57,384 nucleotides of DNA from Candidatus Crickella merdequi (GCA_018064645.1 JAGHUT010000020.1:1-57384), one strand, 5' to 3'; shown: positions 34,762 to 43,694, numbered from the stretch's first letter. Notes: a model not told the origin generated them from the letters alone. Numbers and translations: made by a program.

Positions 34762-35463
34762 ATGAGTAATTATGTAGAAATCGGCTATCCTGTATATCCT
34801 GGAATGCCTGTATATCCTGGTCTTCCTGAGGTTGAGCTGAACCTGAGAGAGGATCTGACTAAGGGCGCTTACTGGAACGGTTCGGTCCTTTCCATCTATC
34901 TCCACGCCGGCACACACGTTGATGCGCCTTGGCACTACATGGGAGGCGATGCGCCTAAGTTCGACGACAAGGAAGCTATTCCAACTGAGAGTTTCATATA
35001 TGACAATCCGCTGCTCATCGATATCAATCCTGTTGGGGAGAACTACCTCATCACTATCGAGGATCTCAAGGCGGCGGGAGATGCGCTGTACGAGGCGGAT
35101 GCGCTTTTCTTCAATACAGGCTACTGGCAGAAAAGAGACTCTGACTTCATGTCATACGCTGTCGGCTTTCCGGCTGTAAGTCCTGAGGCTGCAATGTGGA
35201 TTCGAACAGAGCTGCCTAAGGTGAAGGCGGTCGGCATCGACACCCTTTCCATCGAGAATGTGGGTCCTGACTACGGAGTTAAGAACGGCTTCACTACACA
35301 CAAAGCCTTCCTCAACCCTGACCTGCCTAACCACACAATCCTCATTTTCGAGGACATCAATCCTGAGCCTCTTATCGGCAAAAAACTGCTCCGCGCGTTC
35401 ACAACTCCTCTGCGAGTAAGAGCGGATGCATCGAATGTAAATATCATCTGCGAGGTAGAGTAG
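34762..35463 (+). CDS. Cyclase-family hydrolase (kynurenine formamidase-like)
   Basis: A 233-residue metal-dependent hydrolase of the cyclase family. The signature H-x-GTH-x-D-x-P-x-H appears as HAGTHVDAPWHYM near residue 51, giving the zinc or manganese ligands. Further conserved blocks are LFFNTGYW (about 115) and VGIDTLSIE (about 160). Known members open N-formylkynurenine, isatin or other cyclic amides. It follows panC by 24 bases with GGAGG, hence probably one operon, but a link between the two reactions is not obvious. A strong terminator follows. Confidence 0.85.
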   Translation: MSNYVEIGYPVYPGMPVYPGLPEVELNLREDLTKGAYWNGSVLSIYLHAGTHVDAPWHYMGGDAPKFDDKEAIPTESFIYDNPLLIDINPVGENYLITIEDLKAAGDALYEADALFFNTGYWQKRDSDFMSYAVGFPAVSPEAAMWIRTELPKVKAVGIDTLSIENVGPDYGVKNGFTTHKAFLNPDLPNHTILIFEDINPEPLIGKKLLRAFTTPLRVRADASNVNIICEVE

Positions 35464-35470
35464 CATAGGC

Positions 35471-35502
35471 AAAAAAAGGAGTTCCTGCGGGAACTCCTTT
35501 TT
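35471..35502 (+). terminator. Terminator after the panC operon
   Basis: GGAGTTCC-TGCG-GGAACTCC followed by TTTTT and preceded by A7. Confidence 0.88.
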
Positions 35503-35531
35503 CAATTTGTGTTCGATAGGGTTTTGTTTGG

Positions 35532-35794
35532 GGTTTGTGTGTATAGGGCGTTGATAAAACAAATTGTCTGTAATTTTGTGCGTGTATCGGCCGTTTGTTA
35601 CGATTTATCTGTAAAAAAGCTCCGTGGTACTGGCTCGTGGGTCCCAATTACACAAAAAATCTGCTTACAGCCTTCTATTAAGCGCTGTTCGTGGGTGAGA
35701 AGAAGAGATTTTGTGCTTTAAATCAATAGAAGCATAGGAATTGACACAAAATTACAGTTTTTTCTATCGATATAAGTCAAATACACACAATCCT
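35532..35794. repeat. MITE-like element, copy 2 (263 bp)
   Basis: Left end GGTTTGTGTGTATA and inner block CTGTAATTTTGTG; right end, read in reverse, GGATTGTGTGTATT and the same inner block CTGTAATTTTGTG. The two-block inverted ends are the same design as in the element at 1918-2194, although the interiors differ. No protein gene is visible inside. Confidence 0.5.
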
Positions 35795-35859
35795 ATTCTT
35801 TAAGCTCAAAAAACCTCTCGATCGGATCTCTCCTCGTGCTATACTGTAGTCAAAGGACT

Positions 35860-35910
35860 GGGGAGTCGTGCCCCAAATGGACCAGACGGTCCGCGAGGAC
35901 CGTCCCCCCC
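35860..35910 (-). repeat. REP-like palindrome, copy 4 (inverted, diverged)
   Basis: On the minus strand it reads GGGGGGGACGGTCCTCG, then a CCATTTGG centre and a GGGGCACGACTCCCC end, matching the outline of the other three copies. It lies directly upstream of the cobalamin riboswitch. Confidence 0.65.
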
Positions 35911-35921
35911 TAAATAACTGA

Positions 35922-36080
35922 ATCCGCAGGTGCGGCCGAGGGGCCGCCTAACAGGGAAGCAGAGTGCAAATCTCTCACAGAGCCGCTGCTGTAATGAAGG
36001 AGCCTGTGCACATACCACTGGCCTGGCCGGGAAGGGTGCGCAGGTGTTGATCGCTGAGTCAGAAGACCTGCCTGATGGAT
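35922..36080 (+). ncRNA. Cobalamin riboswitch
   Basis: The conserved order of a B12 riboswitch is present: CAGGTGC with a GC-rich P2 stem (GCGGCCGAGGGGCCGC), AACAGGGAAGC, the GTGCAAATC segment, GCCGCTGCTGTAA, and the B12 box GTCAGAAGACCTGCCTG that closes P1 with the first block. It is followed by an intrinsic terminator (36115-36154) six bases before the first gene, so cobalamin binding is expected to stop transcription of the operon. This ties the three following genes to corrinoid uptake or binding. Confidence 0.93.
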
Positions 36081-36114
36081 TGTCACAATGTTATTGCGCG
36101 CATTCGATAACGAC

Positions 36115-36154
36115 AACCTCGTTTATTTGCTGTGCGCAAAATACGAGGTTTTTT
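36115..36154 (+). terminator. Riboswitch-controlled terminator
   Basis: AACCTCGT and ACGAGGTT arms with a 20-base loop, then TTTT, ending six bases before the ATG at 36160. It is the expression platform of the cobalamin riboswitch; the ribosome site of the first gene overlaps the right arm. Confidence 0.8.
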
Positions 36155-36159
36155 AAATT

Positions 36160-36705
36160 ATGAAAAAAAGAAAATATATATCGAGAATACTCATCCTTAT
36201 GCTGCTTTGCACTCTTTCGTGGGGGCTTACATCCTGCGGCAATGAGGAGAAGCCGGCAGCTGAAGAGCCGGTGGCCGAGGAGCAGCTTGATCAGGACGAG
36301 GCCAAAGCCAAAGCGGAGGATAAGGAGCAGCCACAGGAGAAGCAGGAAGCAAAGCCGGTGCAGAAGCAACAATCTTCTGGCAGTTCAGCTTCGTCCAAGC
36401 CTGCGCAGCCGGTTCAGCAGACCTGCTCTATTACTATTAACGGCTGGGGAAGCAGAACGGTGAACTATCAGTCTGGCGATACTGTCTACAGTATTCTTCA
36501 GAGAAGCGGCGCGCCGATTCAGACTGAGAACAGCGTGTATGGAATATATATTGTCGGCATCAACGGCCTGAAGGAAGGCGACAAAGGAGCCGGCAGCGGC
36601 TGGACCTACACGGTCAATGGCGAGACCATCTGGGCCAGCGCCGACAAAGCAACCGTCAATCCCGGAGACTCCATAGTGTGGAGCTTCGTTACAAATGGTT
36701 TCTAG
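36160..36705 (+). CDS. DUF4430 lipoprotein, candidate corrinoid-binding
   Basis: A 181-residue lipoprotein. The lipobox LTSC ends a 26-residue signal; the following 70 residues are a Glu/Lys/Gln/Pro-rich spacer that would cross the wall. The C-terminal 85 residues form a DUF4430 domain (TVNYQSGDTVYSIL, GIYIVGINGLKEG, GSGWTYTVNGE). In animal intrinsic factor and transcobalamin the C-terminal beta domain belongs to this fold and covers cobalamin together with an alpha/alpha barrel. Control by a B12 riboswitch supports a corrinoid role here. The next gene encodes an alpha/alpha toroid-type protein, which could supply the other half of the site. Confidence 0.8.
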   Translation: MKKRKYISRILILMLLCTLSWGLTSCGNEEKPAAEEPVAEEQLDQDEAKAKAEDKEQPQEKQEAKPVQKQQSSGSSASSKPAQPVQQTCSITINGWGSRTVNYQSGDTVYSILQRSGAPIQTENSVYGIYIVGINGLKEGDKGAGSGWTYTVNGETIWASADKATVNPGDSIVWSFVTNGF

Positions 36706-36715
36706 GGAGGGAACA

Positions 36716-39001
36716 ATGAGAAGAAGATTAGCTAGTTTTATGATGGCGATCATGCTCGTCGTAGCGACACTGCCGATGGCTGCCGCAGAAGGATGGGCAG
36801 CGATAAAAGCGCCTTTTACAGGAGCAACGGTAGAGTCTGTCGCAGCTGGCGGTCTCACCTACAAGGACTGGAGCGACAATGATATAACCATAGACCTCTA
36901 TACTATCAAAGTATCAGAAGGAACGGAGTCAATCACTCTCGATTTCGGCGATAGTGAGTGCATCGCATATCAGTATGGTGACGCATCCAAGTCAGGAGAC
37001 CAGTACAAGGGTTCCTGCTCGCCTGACGGCGACTATGCCGATAACGGAAAGGTTGGAGCTACAAAAGCTGTTGTAAATCAGTATGATGGAGCATTCCCGG
37101 AGTATGTTTTCGTACAGACTCCATATGATGACAACTGGGCTTCAACTGATCTTTATGCAGTTCGTATTATCAGTGCCGGACCAACTTCTGTTACTCCTGA
37201 AGAAGTAAAGGCGCAGCTTGAGAAGACTCGCGCTTTTGTGAAGAAAAACATGGTCAACAAGTACGGCAGCGAGTGGTTCGCAATGGCCCTTGCACGTGAC
37301 GGACAGACTGTTTCCAACGACTACTGGGATTCACTGGCAGATGAGGTTGCCGGAAGACAGGGAAGCATGGAGACTGGTTCGAGCAACTACACCAATAATG
37401 CCAAGGTGGCTCTTACACTCACAGCTGGCGGATATAGTGCTGAAAGGGGTGCAGGTGAATTCGATGTAATCTATAAATGCGCAGCGGTTCAGAAGGCTAC
37501 TGCTCAGGGTGTAAACGGTGCCATTTATGCGCTACTTGCTATTAACAGCAACAGCAAATACTCGAAGGGTTATACTACTGAAGTAAATAAGTATGTTGAG
37601 TACATCATGACATCAGTCAACGCTGATCACGGCCTCTGGGACTACGGATATGGTGCAACTGAACCTGACATCGATCTGACGGCAATGGCAGTTATTGCCC
37701 TTGCTCCTTACAAGACTCGTGATAATGTCAGTGCAGTTATCGACAAAGCTATGGCTTATTTCGAAGCTCAGAGAAATGCTGATGGAACCTATACAAGCTG
37801 GGGAACTGCTAATGCTAATTCAACAGCCTGTGTTGCCATGGCCATGGCAGCGGTTGGAAAGGACCCTTCAGTATCTGCGACAGCAGGCAAGGCATCTGTA
37901 CTTGAGGGACTGAACAAGTTCGCCCTTGCTGATGGAAGTTTTGGCTACAGCAATAACAAGACTTATAACCAGATGGCTACAGAGCAGGCCTATATGGCAC
38001 TGATTGATGCTGACAGATTTAAGGACGGCAAGACATCCTTCTACAATATGAGCGATGTTGCGCTGGATGGCATGCTCCCTGTTATCAGATATTTCGGCGC
38101 AACGCGTTACGACACATCAGTCACAGCAGCAAAAGTGTTTAGGTATTTCTTCGACCATCCAAATGAAACCGGTCTTGAAAACGTCATAGTTGCAAGCGGT
38201 GAGAATTTCCCTGATGCTCTGACTGGAAGCTTCCTCTCGGCATATACGGCTGCGCCTATTGTGCTCGTATCTCCAGGAACAGAGGGAAAAATCAAAACTT
38301 TTATCGATGAGAATCTTGCTTCTGATGGAACTGTATATATCCTCGGAGGTACAAGTGTAGTGTCTGATAAGTTCAAGAAGAGTCTTGAGAAGGCAAACCA
38401 CAAAGTAAAAAGGCTTGCTGGAGCGAATCGCTATTCAACCAACATTGAAATTATCAAGGAAACAATGGGAGACGTCCGTGTTATTGATTCTCTTGTTGTC
38501 TGCGCCAGCAGTGGCTATGCTGATAGCCTGTCTGTATCAGCAACAGGTAAGGCAATTATGCTTGTTGGAGATAAACTTACAGCAGAACAGAAGTCTTTCC
38601 TCTCAACTTTCTCTGCAAATAAGGTGTATGTCGTTGGCGGCACAGCAGTTGTAAGTGACAATGTAATGAATAGCGTTTTGAAAAGTATGAAGGATGCCCC
38701 TGCTTACTACAAGAGGCTTGCCGGAGCTAACCGCTACAAGACTTCAGTTGCAGTAGCTGAGGAGTTCTTTGCTGAAGACAACAATATCGTAACCCTTGCA
38801 AGCGGTGGGGATTTCCCAGATGGCCTTTCTGGTGGTGCTGTTGCATATCAGGCTGGTGGACCTCTAATTCTTGTGGCTAATACGAATTACCAGGCAGCAA
38901 AGACATACTGCAGCAAGCTATCTGGCCATAAGTTTGCTCAGGTTATGGGCGGACATTCGATTATAAGCAACGCGGTAGTAAGGACAATTGTTAATGGATA
39001 G
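36716..39001 (+). CDS. Wall-bound alpha/alpha-toroid protein with three CWB2 repeats
   Basis: A 761-residue exported protein. Signal peptide to about residue 28. Residues 30-160 are a beta-rich region I do not recognise. Residues 160-450 contain helical repeats of the terpene cyclase/prenyltransferase alpha-alpha barrel kind (GVNGAIYALLAIN, DIDLTAMAVIALAPY, NSTACVAMAMAAVG, YNQMATEQAYMAL), the architecture of the N-terminal domain of intrinsic factor. Residues 455-761 hold three cell-wall-binding type 2 repeats (RYFGATRYDTS, KRLAGANRYST, KRLAGANRYKT), which attach to wall polymers. ATG at 36716 follows GGGAGGG. The B12 riboswitch upstream makes a surface corrinoid trap a reasonable inference. 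Confidence 0.8.
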   Translation: MRRRLASFMMAIMLVVATLPMAAAEGWAAIKAPFTGATVESVAAGGLTYKDWSDNDITIDLYTIKVSEGTESITLDFGDSECIAYQYGDASKSGDQYKGSCSPDGDYADNGKVGATKAVVNQYDGAFPEYVFVQTPYDDNWASTDLYAVRIISAGPTSVTPEEVKAQLEKTRAFVKKNMVNKYGSEWFAMALARDGQTVSNDYWDSLADEVAGRQGSMETGSSNYTNNAKVALTLTAGGYSAERGAGEFDVIYKCAAVQKATAQGVNGAIYALLAINSNSKYSKGYTTEVNKYVEYIMTSVNADHGLWDYGYGATEPDIDLTAMAVIALAPYKTRDNVSAVIDKAMAYFEAQRNADGTYTSWGTANANSTACVAMAMAAVGKDPSVSATAGKASVLEGLNKFALADGSFGYSNNKTYNQMATEQAYMALIDADRFKDGKTSFYNMSDVALDGMLPVIRYFGATRYDTSVTAAKVFRYFFDHPNETGLENVIVASGENFPDALTGSFLSAYTAAPIVLVSPGTEGKIKTFIDENLASDGTVYILGGTSVVSDKFKKSLEKANHKVKRLAGANRYSTNIEIIKETMGDVRVIDSLVVCASSGYADSLSVSATGKAIMLVGDKLTAEQKSFLSTFSANKVYVVGGTAVVSDNVMNSVLKSMKDAPAYYKRLAGANRYKTSVAVAEEFFAEDNNIVTLASGGDFPDGLSGGAVAYQAGGPLILVANTNYQAAKTYCSKLSGHKFAQVMGGHSIISNAVVRTIVNG

Positions 39002-39497
39002 CAGAACTTCGAAGACACGCGAGCTGGCCGAGCTTGCAGTAATGTGTGCACTCATGTTCGGAGGCAAGGAAGCTCTGCGAATGATTCCAAATGTCCACCC
39101 GGTAATGCTGATCATCATGCTGTGTGTAATTTGGTACGGCTGGAAGACAATCTACCCTGTAATCGGATTCGTCATCGTGCAGATAGCACTGTACGGTCTG
39201 GGAATCTGGACAATAAATTACGTATACATCTGGCCGCTGGCTGTAGCAATCTCAATGCCGCTGCGAGGTTCGACCAGGTGGTGGCTCTGGGCAGTGGTCG
39301 CCGGCGCTTACGGCTTTGCCTTCGGAGCCCTGTGTGCGATTCCGTATGTTTTTATCAGCGGATGGCAGGCGGCTGTGGCCTACTGGATGGCAGGCATTCC
39401 CTTTGATCTGATTCACGGTGTGTCAAACTTCATAATTGTGCTAGTATTGTTGCCGGTGTTGAATAAAAGTCTGAGGCTGTTTAAAAGCAATAATTAA
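38994..39497 (+). CDS. ECF transporter S component, candidate cobalamin/corrinoid importer
   Basis: A 167-residue membrane protein with five to six helices, of ECF S-component size. The N-terminal pattern TRELAELAVMCALMFGGKE is like that of S subunits, whose first helix carries small residues for contact with EcfT. It overlaps the end of the wall protein gene by eight bases and shares its B12 riboswitch, so cobalamin or a precursor is the likely cargo, as for the CbrT group. It has no A or T subunits beside it and would use a shared ECF module. The ATG at 38994 has AAGGA nine bases upstream. Confidence 0.75.
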   Translation: MDSRTSKTRELAELAVMCALMFGGKEALRMIPNVHPVMLIIMLCVIWYGWKTIYPVIGFVIVQIALYGLGIWTINYVYIWPLAVAISMPLRGSTRWWLWAVVAGAYGFAFGALCAIPYVFISGWQAAVAYWMAGIPFDLIHGVSNFIIVLVLLPVLNKSLRLFKSNN

Positions 39498-39510
39498 TGG
39501 ATTCCTTTTA

Positions 39511-39539
39511 TTGTAAATTATAGGTTTTGAGTATATAAT
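39511..39539 (+). promoter_or_regulatory. Promoter of the WbpG-like gene
   Basis: TTGTAA (39511-39516), 17-base spacer, TATAAT (39534-39539). It lies between the ECF S gene and the amidotransferase gene, so the latter is transcribed on its own. Confidence 0.7.
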
Positions 39540-39597
39540 TCATTTATTGTTTTTAGTAGATTGAGTGAAATAACCGTATGAAGGGAGCGTGAAACAG

Positions 39598-40695
39598 GTG
39601 CCTTACAGAATGTGTAGCTATTGCGTAATGGATAACAAATCTGATGAAAAAATTAGTTTTAATGAAAAAGGCGAGTGCAATTACTGTGCAGATGCAAGAA
39701 AGGAAATAAATACAATAACTTATTTCCCAGGAAGCAAAGGAAAAACTCTTTTGGATAAGCTGATTTCAGAAATAAAAGAGGCAAACAAAGATAAAGAGTA
39801 TGACTGCATTATGGGAATATCTGGAGGATTAGATTCATCTTATCTTGCTTATCTTGGACATCTGTGGGGCCTGAGGATTCTGGGAATTCATATTGATGAT
39901 GGATTTGATACAGATGTTTCGAAAGAGAATATAAGAAAACTTTGTGAAGCAGCAAATATAGAATTAAAAATAATTAAGCCGGATAAGGAACAATATATTG
40001 AGTTAATTAAGGCATATATGAAGGCTGGTGTGCCTAATCTAGCTGTTCCCCAAGATAACATTTTATTCGCATACCTGTACAAAATTGCAAAGGAAACAAA
40101 AATAAAATACTTCTTGTCTGGTGGTAACTTTGCTTTGGAATGCATCTTACAGCAAGGTAATACATATGACACTATGGATGTAATAAATATTGTTGATATT
40201 AATAGACGTTTCGGAAAAAGCAATTTAGATAAGCTTGAATTTTGTTCATCTTACAAAAAGTATTATATGCAAAAGACTAAGCAGATTATTAATGTTCGTC
40301 CTTTGAATTATATAGACTATAATCGCGACAGAGCGTTCAAAGAGCTAGCTGACTTTTGCGGATTTGAGTATTATGGTAGCAAGCACCTGGAGAATATATT
40401 TACTGCGTTTGTCCAGTTATATTGGTTGCCTAAGAAGTTTGGCGTAGACAAGAGACATTCACACTTATCGAGCATGATTGTTTCAGGTCAACTGACTAGA
40501 AACGAGGCGATAGAACTGTTGCAAAAGCCAGCATATGATGCAGAGTTGATGGATTCATATATAGAAATTATCAAAGACGTATTCAATTTCAGTGATGATG
40601 AGTTTGATAATTTAATGGCACAAGAAAAGCATTATCATGAAGAATACAAAACCGACAAGTTTGGCAAATTTGTTAGAAAGTTGTTTTTTTCATAG
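39598..40695 (+). CDS. N-acetyl sugar amidotransferase, WbpG-like
   Basis: A 365-residue PP-loop ATPase of the WbpG/PseA family. Two zinc-type CxxC pairs open the protein (CSYCVMDN, CNYCADA). The pyrophosphatase loop is GISGGLDSSY near residue 83, followed by the IHIDDG strand. The family amidates a sugar in surface polysaccharide synthesis, usually with HisH- and HisF-like partners supplying ammonia, but none is present here. The gene is much richer in A+T than its neighbours, suggesting transfer. A GTG at 39589 abuts the AAGGGAG site; the GTG at 39598 has better spacing and is chosen. Confidence 0.82.
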   Translation: MPYRMCSYCVMDNKSDEKISFNEKGECNYCADARKEINTITYFPGSKGKTLLDKLISEIKEANKDKEYDCIMGISGGLDSSYLAYLGHLWGLRILGIHIDDGFDTDVSKENIRKLCEAANIELKIIKPDKEQYIELIKAYMKAGVPNLAVPQDNILFAYLYKIAKETKIKYFLSGGNFALECILQQGNTYDTMDVINIVDINRRFGKSNLDKLEFCSSYKKYYMQKTKQIINVRPLNYIDYNRDRAFKELADFCGFEYYGSKHLENIFTAFVQLYWLPKKFGVDKRHSHLSSMIVSGQLTRNEAIELLQKPAYDAELMDSYIEIIKDVFNFSDDEFDNLMAQEKHYHEEYKTDKFGKFVRKLFFS

Positions 40696-40799
40696 ATAAA
40701 TAGTTGCTTGTCGAAGTGTAACACAGTATGCATCCAGCCATTTTGATGCTAATAGAGTACGAAAATGCGTTCCCGTATTAAATAAAAAAAGTAGTCCTT

Positions 40800-41621
40800 C
40801 TAGAGGACTGCTTTTTTTCTGCGTAATTCTTCTATATCGCTGTCAGTGTAGCCCATGGCTGAAAGGACTTCTAAAGTATCACAGCCTAGTGCACCTGTTT
40901 TTGAAAGTGGCTGTCTGTCAAATCCGATAAAATCAACCGGCGGTTTAGGCATGTGCGTTGTGCCTTCTTCATATTCCACTTCCTCAAGCATTTCATTTAC
41001 AACAGTCTGCGGATCAGAATAAATATCTGAGAAATGCCTGATAACCTCGCAAATGACATCCTTTTCTCCGAGAAGGGCAGACCACTGCTCAGAAGTTCTG
41101 GTGATAAAACTTTTTTCGAGAGCCTTTACAATTTCTGGAATTCTTCTGTTTGCACCTGTTCTTGACCAGAATGCCGTCTGATCATAACATGCACGGTTCG
41201 CCTCTGAGCCTTCACGACCAAGACCTGTAAAATGCGCATATATAAGCTTAGGATATTTATCCTTCAGTGACTCATAGTCTATTCCAAGCTTCTCAAGAGA
41301 CTGGGAGCTGATATTAGTAAGGAAAATATCAGCCTTGTCCAGCATTTTCATAAAAATATCCATGCCCTCAGGCTTCTTAAGGTTAAGGGCTACCAGCTTC
41401 TTGCCTGCATTCAGATGATCGAAGAAAGGGTTGTTATCGTCATCGATTGGAAGAAGATGGTCTCTTCCTGTGATTCTGCTCAAATCTCCAAAGGGCGGAC
41501 TCTCGATTTTGATGACCTCGGCACCGTAATCGGCAAGGATTCGGGATGCCGAAGGTGCAGCCACAACAGTGGCCAGTTCCAGAATCTTAACTCCCTCCAG
41601 AGGCAAACATAAATTATTCAT
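40800..41621 (-). pseudogene. CoA-transferase family III (CaiB/BaiF) with internal deletion
   Basis: The 273-residue frame is open from start to stop but lacks the middle of the protein. The N-terminal half (LELATVVAAPSASRILADYG, NAGKKLVALNLK) is normal through CYDQTAFWSRTGAN, which carries the catalytic Asp (D147). It then passes directly, near residue 158, to RIPEIVKALEKSF, a motif of the C-terminal third. By comparison with the usual length near 400, about 130 residues are gone in frame. These enzymes are interlocked dimers that transfer CoA between organic acids, so a protein without the middle is unlikely to fold. The ribosome site GAGGT is intact. Confidence 0.7.
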
Positions 41622-41816
41622 TGTTAAATACCTCGATAGATCAATTGTCCATAAGAGTTTAATATATATAAGGAAGTATGCAAATGGTAAAATTGCATAC
41701 AGTATACAATCCTATATTTTTTACAATTCTTTCTATTTTGCAACCGCCTTAATCCCTTCACAGTCCACGCCTCTTCTGTGTTATACCTCTATAAAAAGCT
41801 AACCAAAGGAGTCAAC

Positions 41817-42318
41817 ATGAAGCATTTATTCGGCGACATCAAAATGACCTGGCCCAAGGTGCTCCTATTCGCAATCATTGCAGGAGTGTACACCGGAACA
41901 GTCATGCTTTTTCCTGATCAGCCAGCCAATCGTCTACATCGTTCAGATTGCAGTTGGCTATATGGATTTCGAGACAGGCTGGGGATATTACACTCATATC
42001 TGGCTCCCGATGACAATACTGACAATTCCGGGCGGCTTCATTGCTTACCAGATTAAGCGTCAGAATCTTCTCGGCGGCGTGGTTATGGGACTTGGCAATA
42101 CAATCCAGGCGATGCTGGGACTTGTATATTTAGGAATGACCATGAAGAACTTCCCTCATCACATTCTCAGCTGCCTTTTCTGTGTAGCATCGATTATTAT
42201 CATGACACTATATATTCGGAAAGAAAAAAAGCCGCGCCTTGTGGCGCTGCTTCTTCCAATCGTTCTTGTAGCGGCAATGCTGCTTTATCTCAAGGCGACA
42301 GACAGATACCTTTTCTAG
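41817..42318 (+). pseudogene. Deleted and frameshifted membrane protein gene
   Basis: The first part, MKHLFGDIKMTWPKVLLFAI to VMLF, reads in one frame and then becomes out-of-frame text at about 41910. The remainder, from FLISQPIVYIVQ to the stop at 42318, reads in another frame with four hydrophobic helices. From memory of related proteins about 50 residues are missing at the join, which falls in a CTTTTTCC tract. The intact family is a hypothetical small polytopic membrane protein of Clostridia. A good AAAGGAG site precedes the start. The second part alone could only be translated from an internal start. Confidence 0.6.
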
Positions 42319-42329
42319 AAGAAGAGAAA

Positions 42330-42356
42330 AGTCCTCGAAGCGAGGACTTTTTTTTC
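42330..42356 (+). terminator. Terminator at 42.3 kb
   Basis: AAGTCCTCG-AAG-CGAGGACTT followed by T6, between two convergent pseudogenes. Confidence 0.85.
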
Positions 42357-42360
42357 ATTA

Positions 42361-42909
42361 TTAAACGAGCATCGTCATATAGTGACAAAATGATCCAATC
42401 ATGACAAAATATGAAACAGCTCATGGGCTCCGAATTCAGGATGCAGCTTGCTAAGCAGCGGCAGCTTCAATGCATAGATTATTCCTCCTACCGTATACGC
42501 GATACCGCCAGATAACAGCCATAGAAAAGCCTCTGTGCTCAGGTTGGCATATATGGCAGGGAAGGCAAAGACACAGATCCAGCCCATGCAGATATATATA
42601 ACAGAAGAAACCCACTTAGGGCATGTGACCCACATGGCTTTGAACAGTATTCCTGCTGCGGCTATGCTCCATACAACTGTCAGATGGCAGAGTGAAGGAA
42701 TGGTACGATGCGCTCGCGCCATATAAGGAAATCATTGACAAAGCAAAAATCCCCAGACTGATCAGTTCTTTTGTCTGAGCGTTGCCGGCAGCAGCGTAAA
42801 TCAGCAAAGCCGGCATTCCGATAACTCGTTGAACATCCTGATAATATATGATAATGTTTATCTCGTCTTGCGAAGAATGTGCTTTCGCCGGATAATATCC
42901 GCAAAACAC
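42361..42909 (-). pseudogene. Hemolysin III-family gene with multiple lesions
   Basis: Read leftward, LISLGIFALSMISLYGASASYHSF is a normal HlyIII/YqfA segment. The frame then changes near 42690 to LTVVWSIAAAGILFKAMW and continues to GAHELFHIL. The conserved middle with the LDH-type histidine motif is missing at the join. Near 42410 one T is lost from a T-run, so the final GSFCHYMTMLV lies in a third frame and ends at 42361. The N-terminal helix is also cut. At least three independent lesions show that the gene is dead. Confidence 0.7.
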
Positions 42910-43070
42910 TTGTGCTGCTGCAGCAATCCGCAGATGAGGTTATAGTTGTTCGCAAGGAGGAACTGCCTGTAGAGCAATACCTTCTTAATCACATAATAAT
43001 TACGCTGGTTCAGAAGCTGTACATGGATGAAGTCTTTCGTGGACTTGCTGACTCAGAGAAGTCGGAATAG
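42879..43070 (+). pseudogene. Orphan C-terminal gene fragment
   Basis: A 63-codon open frame reading LSPDNIRKTLVLLQQSADEV, then EELPVEQYLLNHIIITLVQ, to a stop at 43070. It overlaps the start of the decayed hemolysin gene on the other strand and has no ribosome site. The frame is likely the surviving end of a longer helical protein I cannot identify. The macrodomain gene follows after 12 bases and has its own GGAGGGAAGG site. Confidence 0.45.
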
Positions 43071-43082
43071 GAGGGAAGGATA

Positions 43083-43595
43083 ATGAGTTCAATTGAAATC
43101 AGATATGAGAATATTGTATCAATGCAGGTTGATGCCATTGTCAATGCGGCCAACGAAGGCCTGAGACAGGGCGGAGGCGTGTGCGGAGCGATTTTCCAGG
43201 CAGCAGACACAGCAGAGCTTGTGATGGCATGCATGAGCATCGGACACTGCGACACTGGCCAGGCAGTTATCACGCCAAGCTTCGGCCTGCCTGCCCCACA
43301 TATCATCCACGCGGTTGGACCTGTGTGGCATGGCGGTGACATGTGTGAGGATGAGCTTCTTTACAGCACATATGGAAGCGCACTTGCAGTTGCCAAAGCA
43401 AACGGCTGCCACAGCATAGCATTCCCGCTGATTTCCTCAGGAATCTTTGGATATCCTCTAGAAGATGCATGGCGCATAGCGATCAAAGCCTGCCGTGACT
43501 TCATAGCAGAATATGACGACTACGAAATAGAAATTATTTTTGCAGTAATCGACAGAAACGTGAAAACGACTGGAGAAAAAGTACTTGCGGAATAG
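43083..43595 (+). CDS. Macrodomain protein (ADP-ribose binding, YmdB-like)
   Basis: A 170-residue single macro domain. The ADP-ribose contacts are VDAIVNAANEGLRQGGGVCGAI (residues 16-37 region), AVITPSFGLPAPHIIHAVGP (about 62-81) and FPLISSGIFGYP (about 118). The NAAN and GGGV motifs are those of MacroD-type hydrolases that remove ADP-ribose from proteins or deacetylate O-acetyl-ADP-ribose. No partner ADP-ribosyltransferase or sirtuin is next to it. It is the only intact gene in a stretch of decayed ones. GGAGG precedes the ATG. Confidence 0.9.
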   Translation: MSSIEIRYENIVSMQVDAIVNAANEGLRQGGGVCGAIFQAADTAELVMACMSIGHCDTGQAVITPSFGLPAPHIIHAVGPVWHGGDMCEDELLYSTYGSALAVAKANGCHSIAFPLISSGIFGYPLEDAWRIAIKACRDFIAEYDDYEIEIIFAVIDRNVKTTGEKVLAE

Positions 43596-43694
43596 CACAG
43601 AAAACGCGTTTCGCGAATTATCACGATAATTTACGAGTTTAAACAATAGACTCTTGAGGTGCTACGGGCAGATACGTTATTCAATGTCCCAGAA

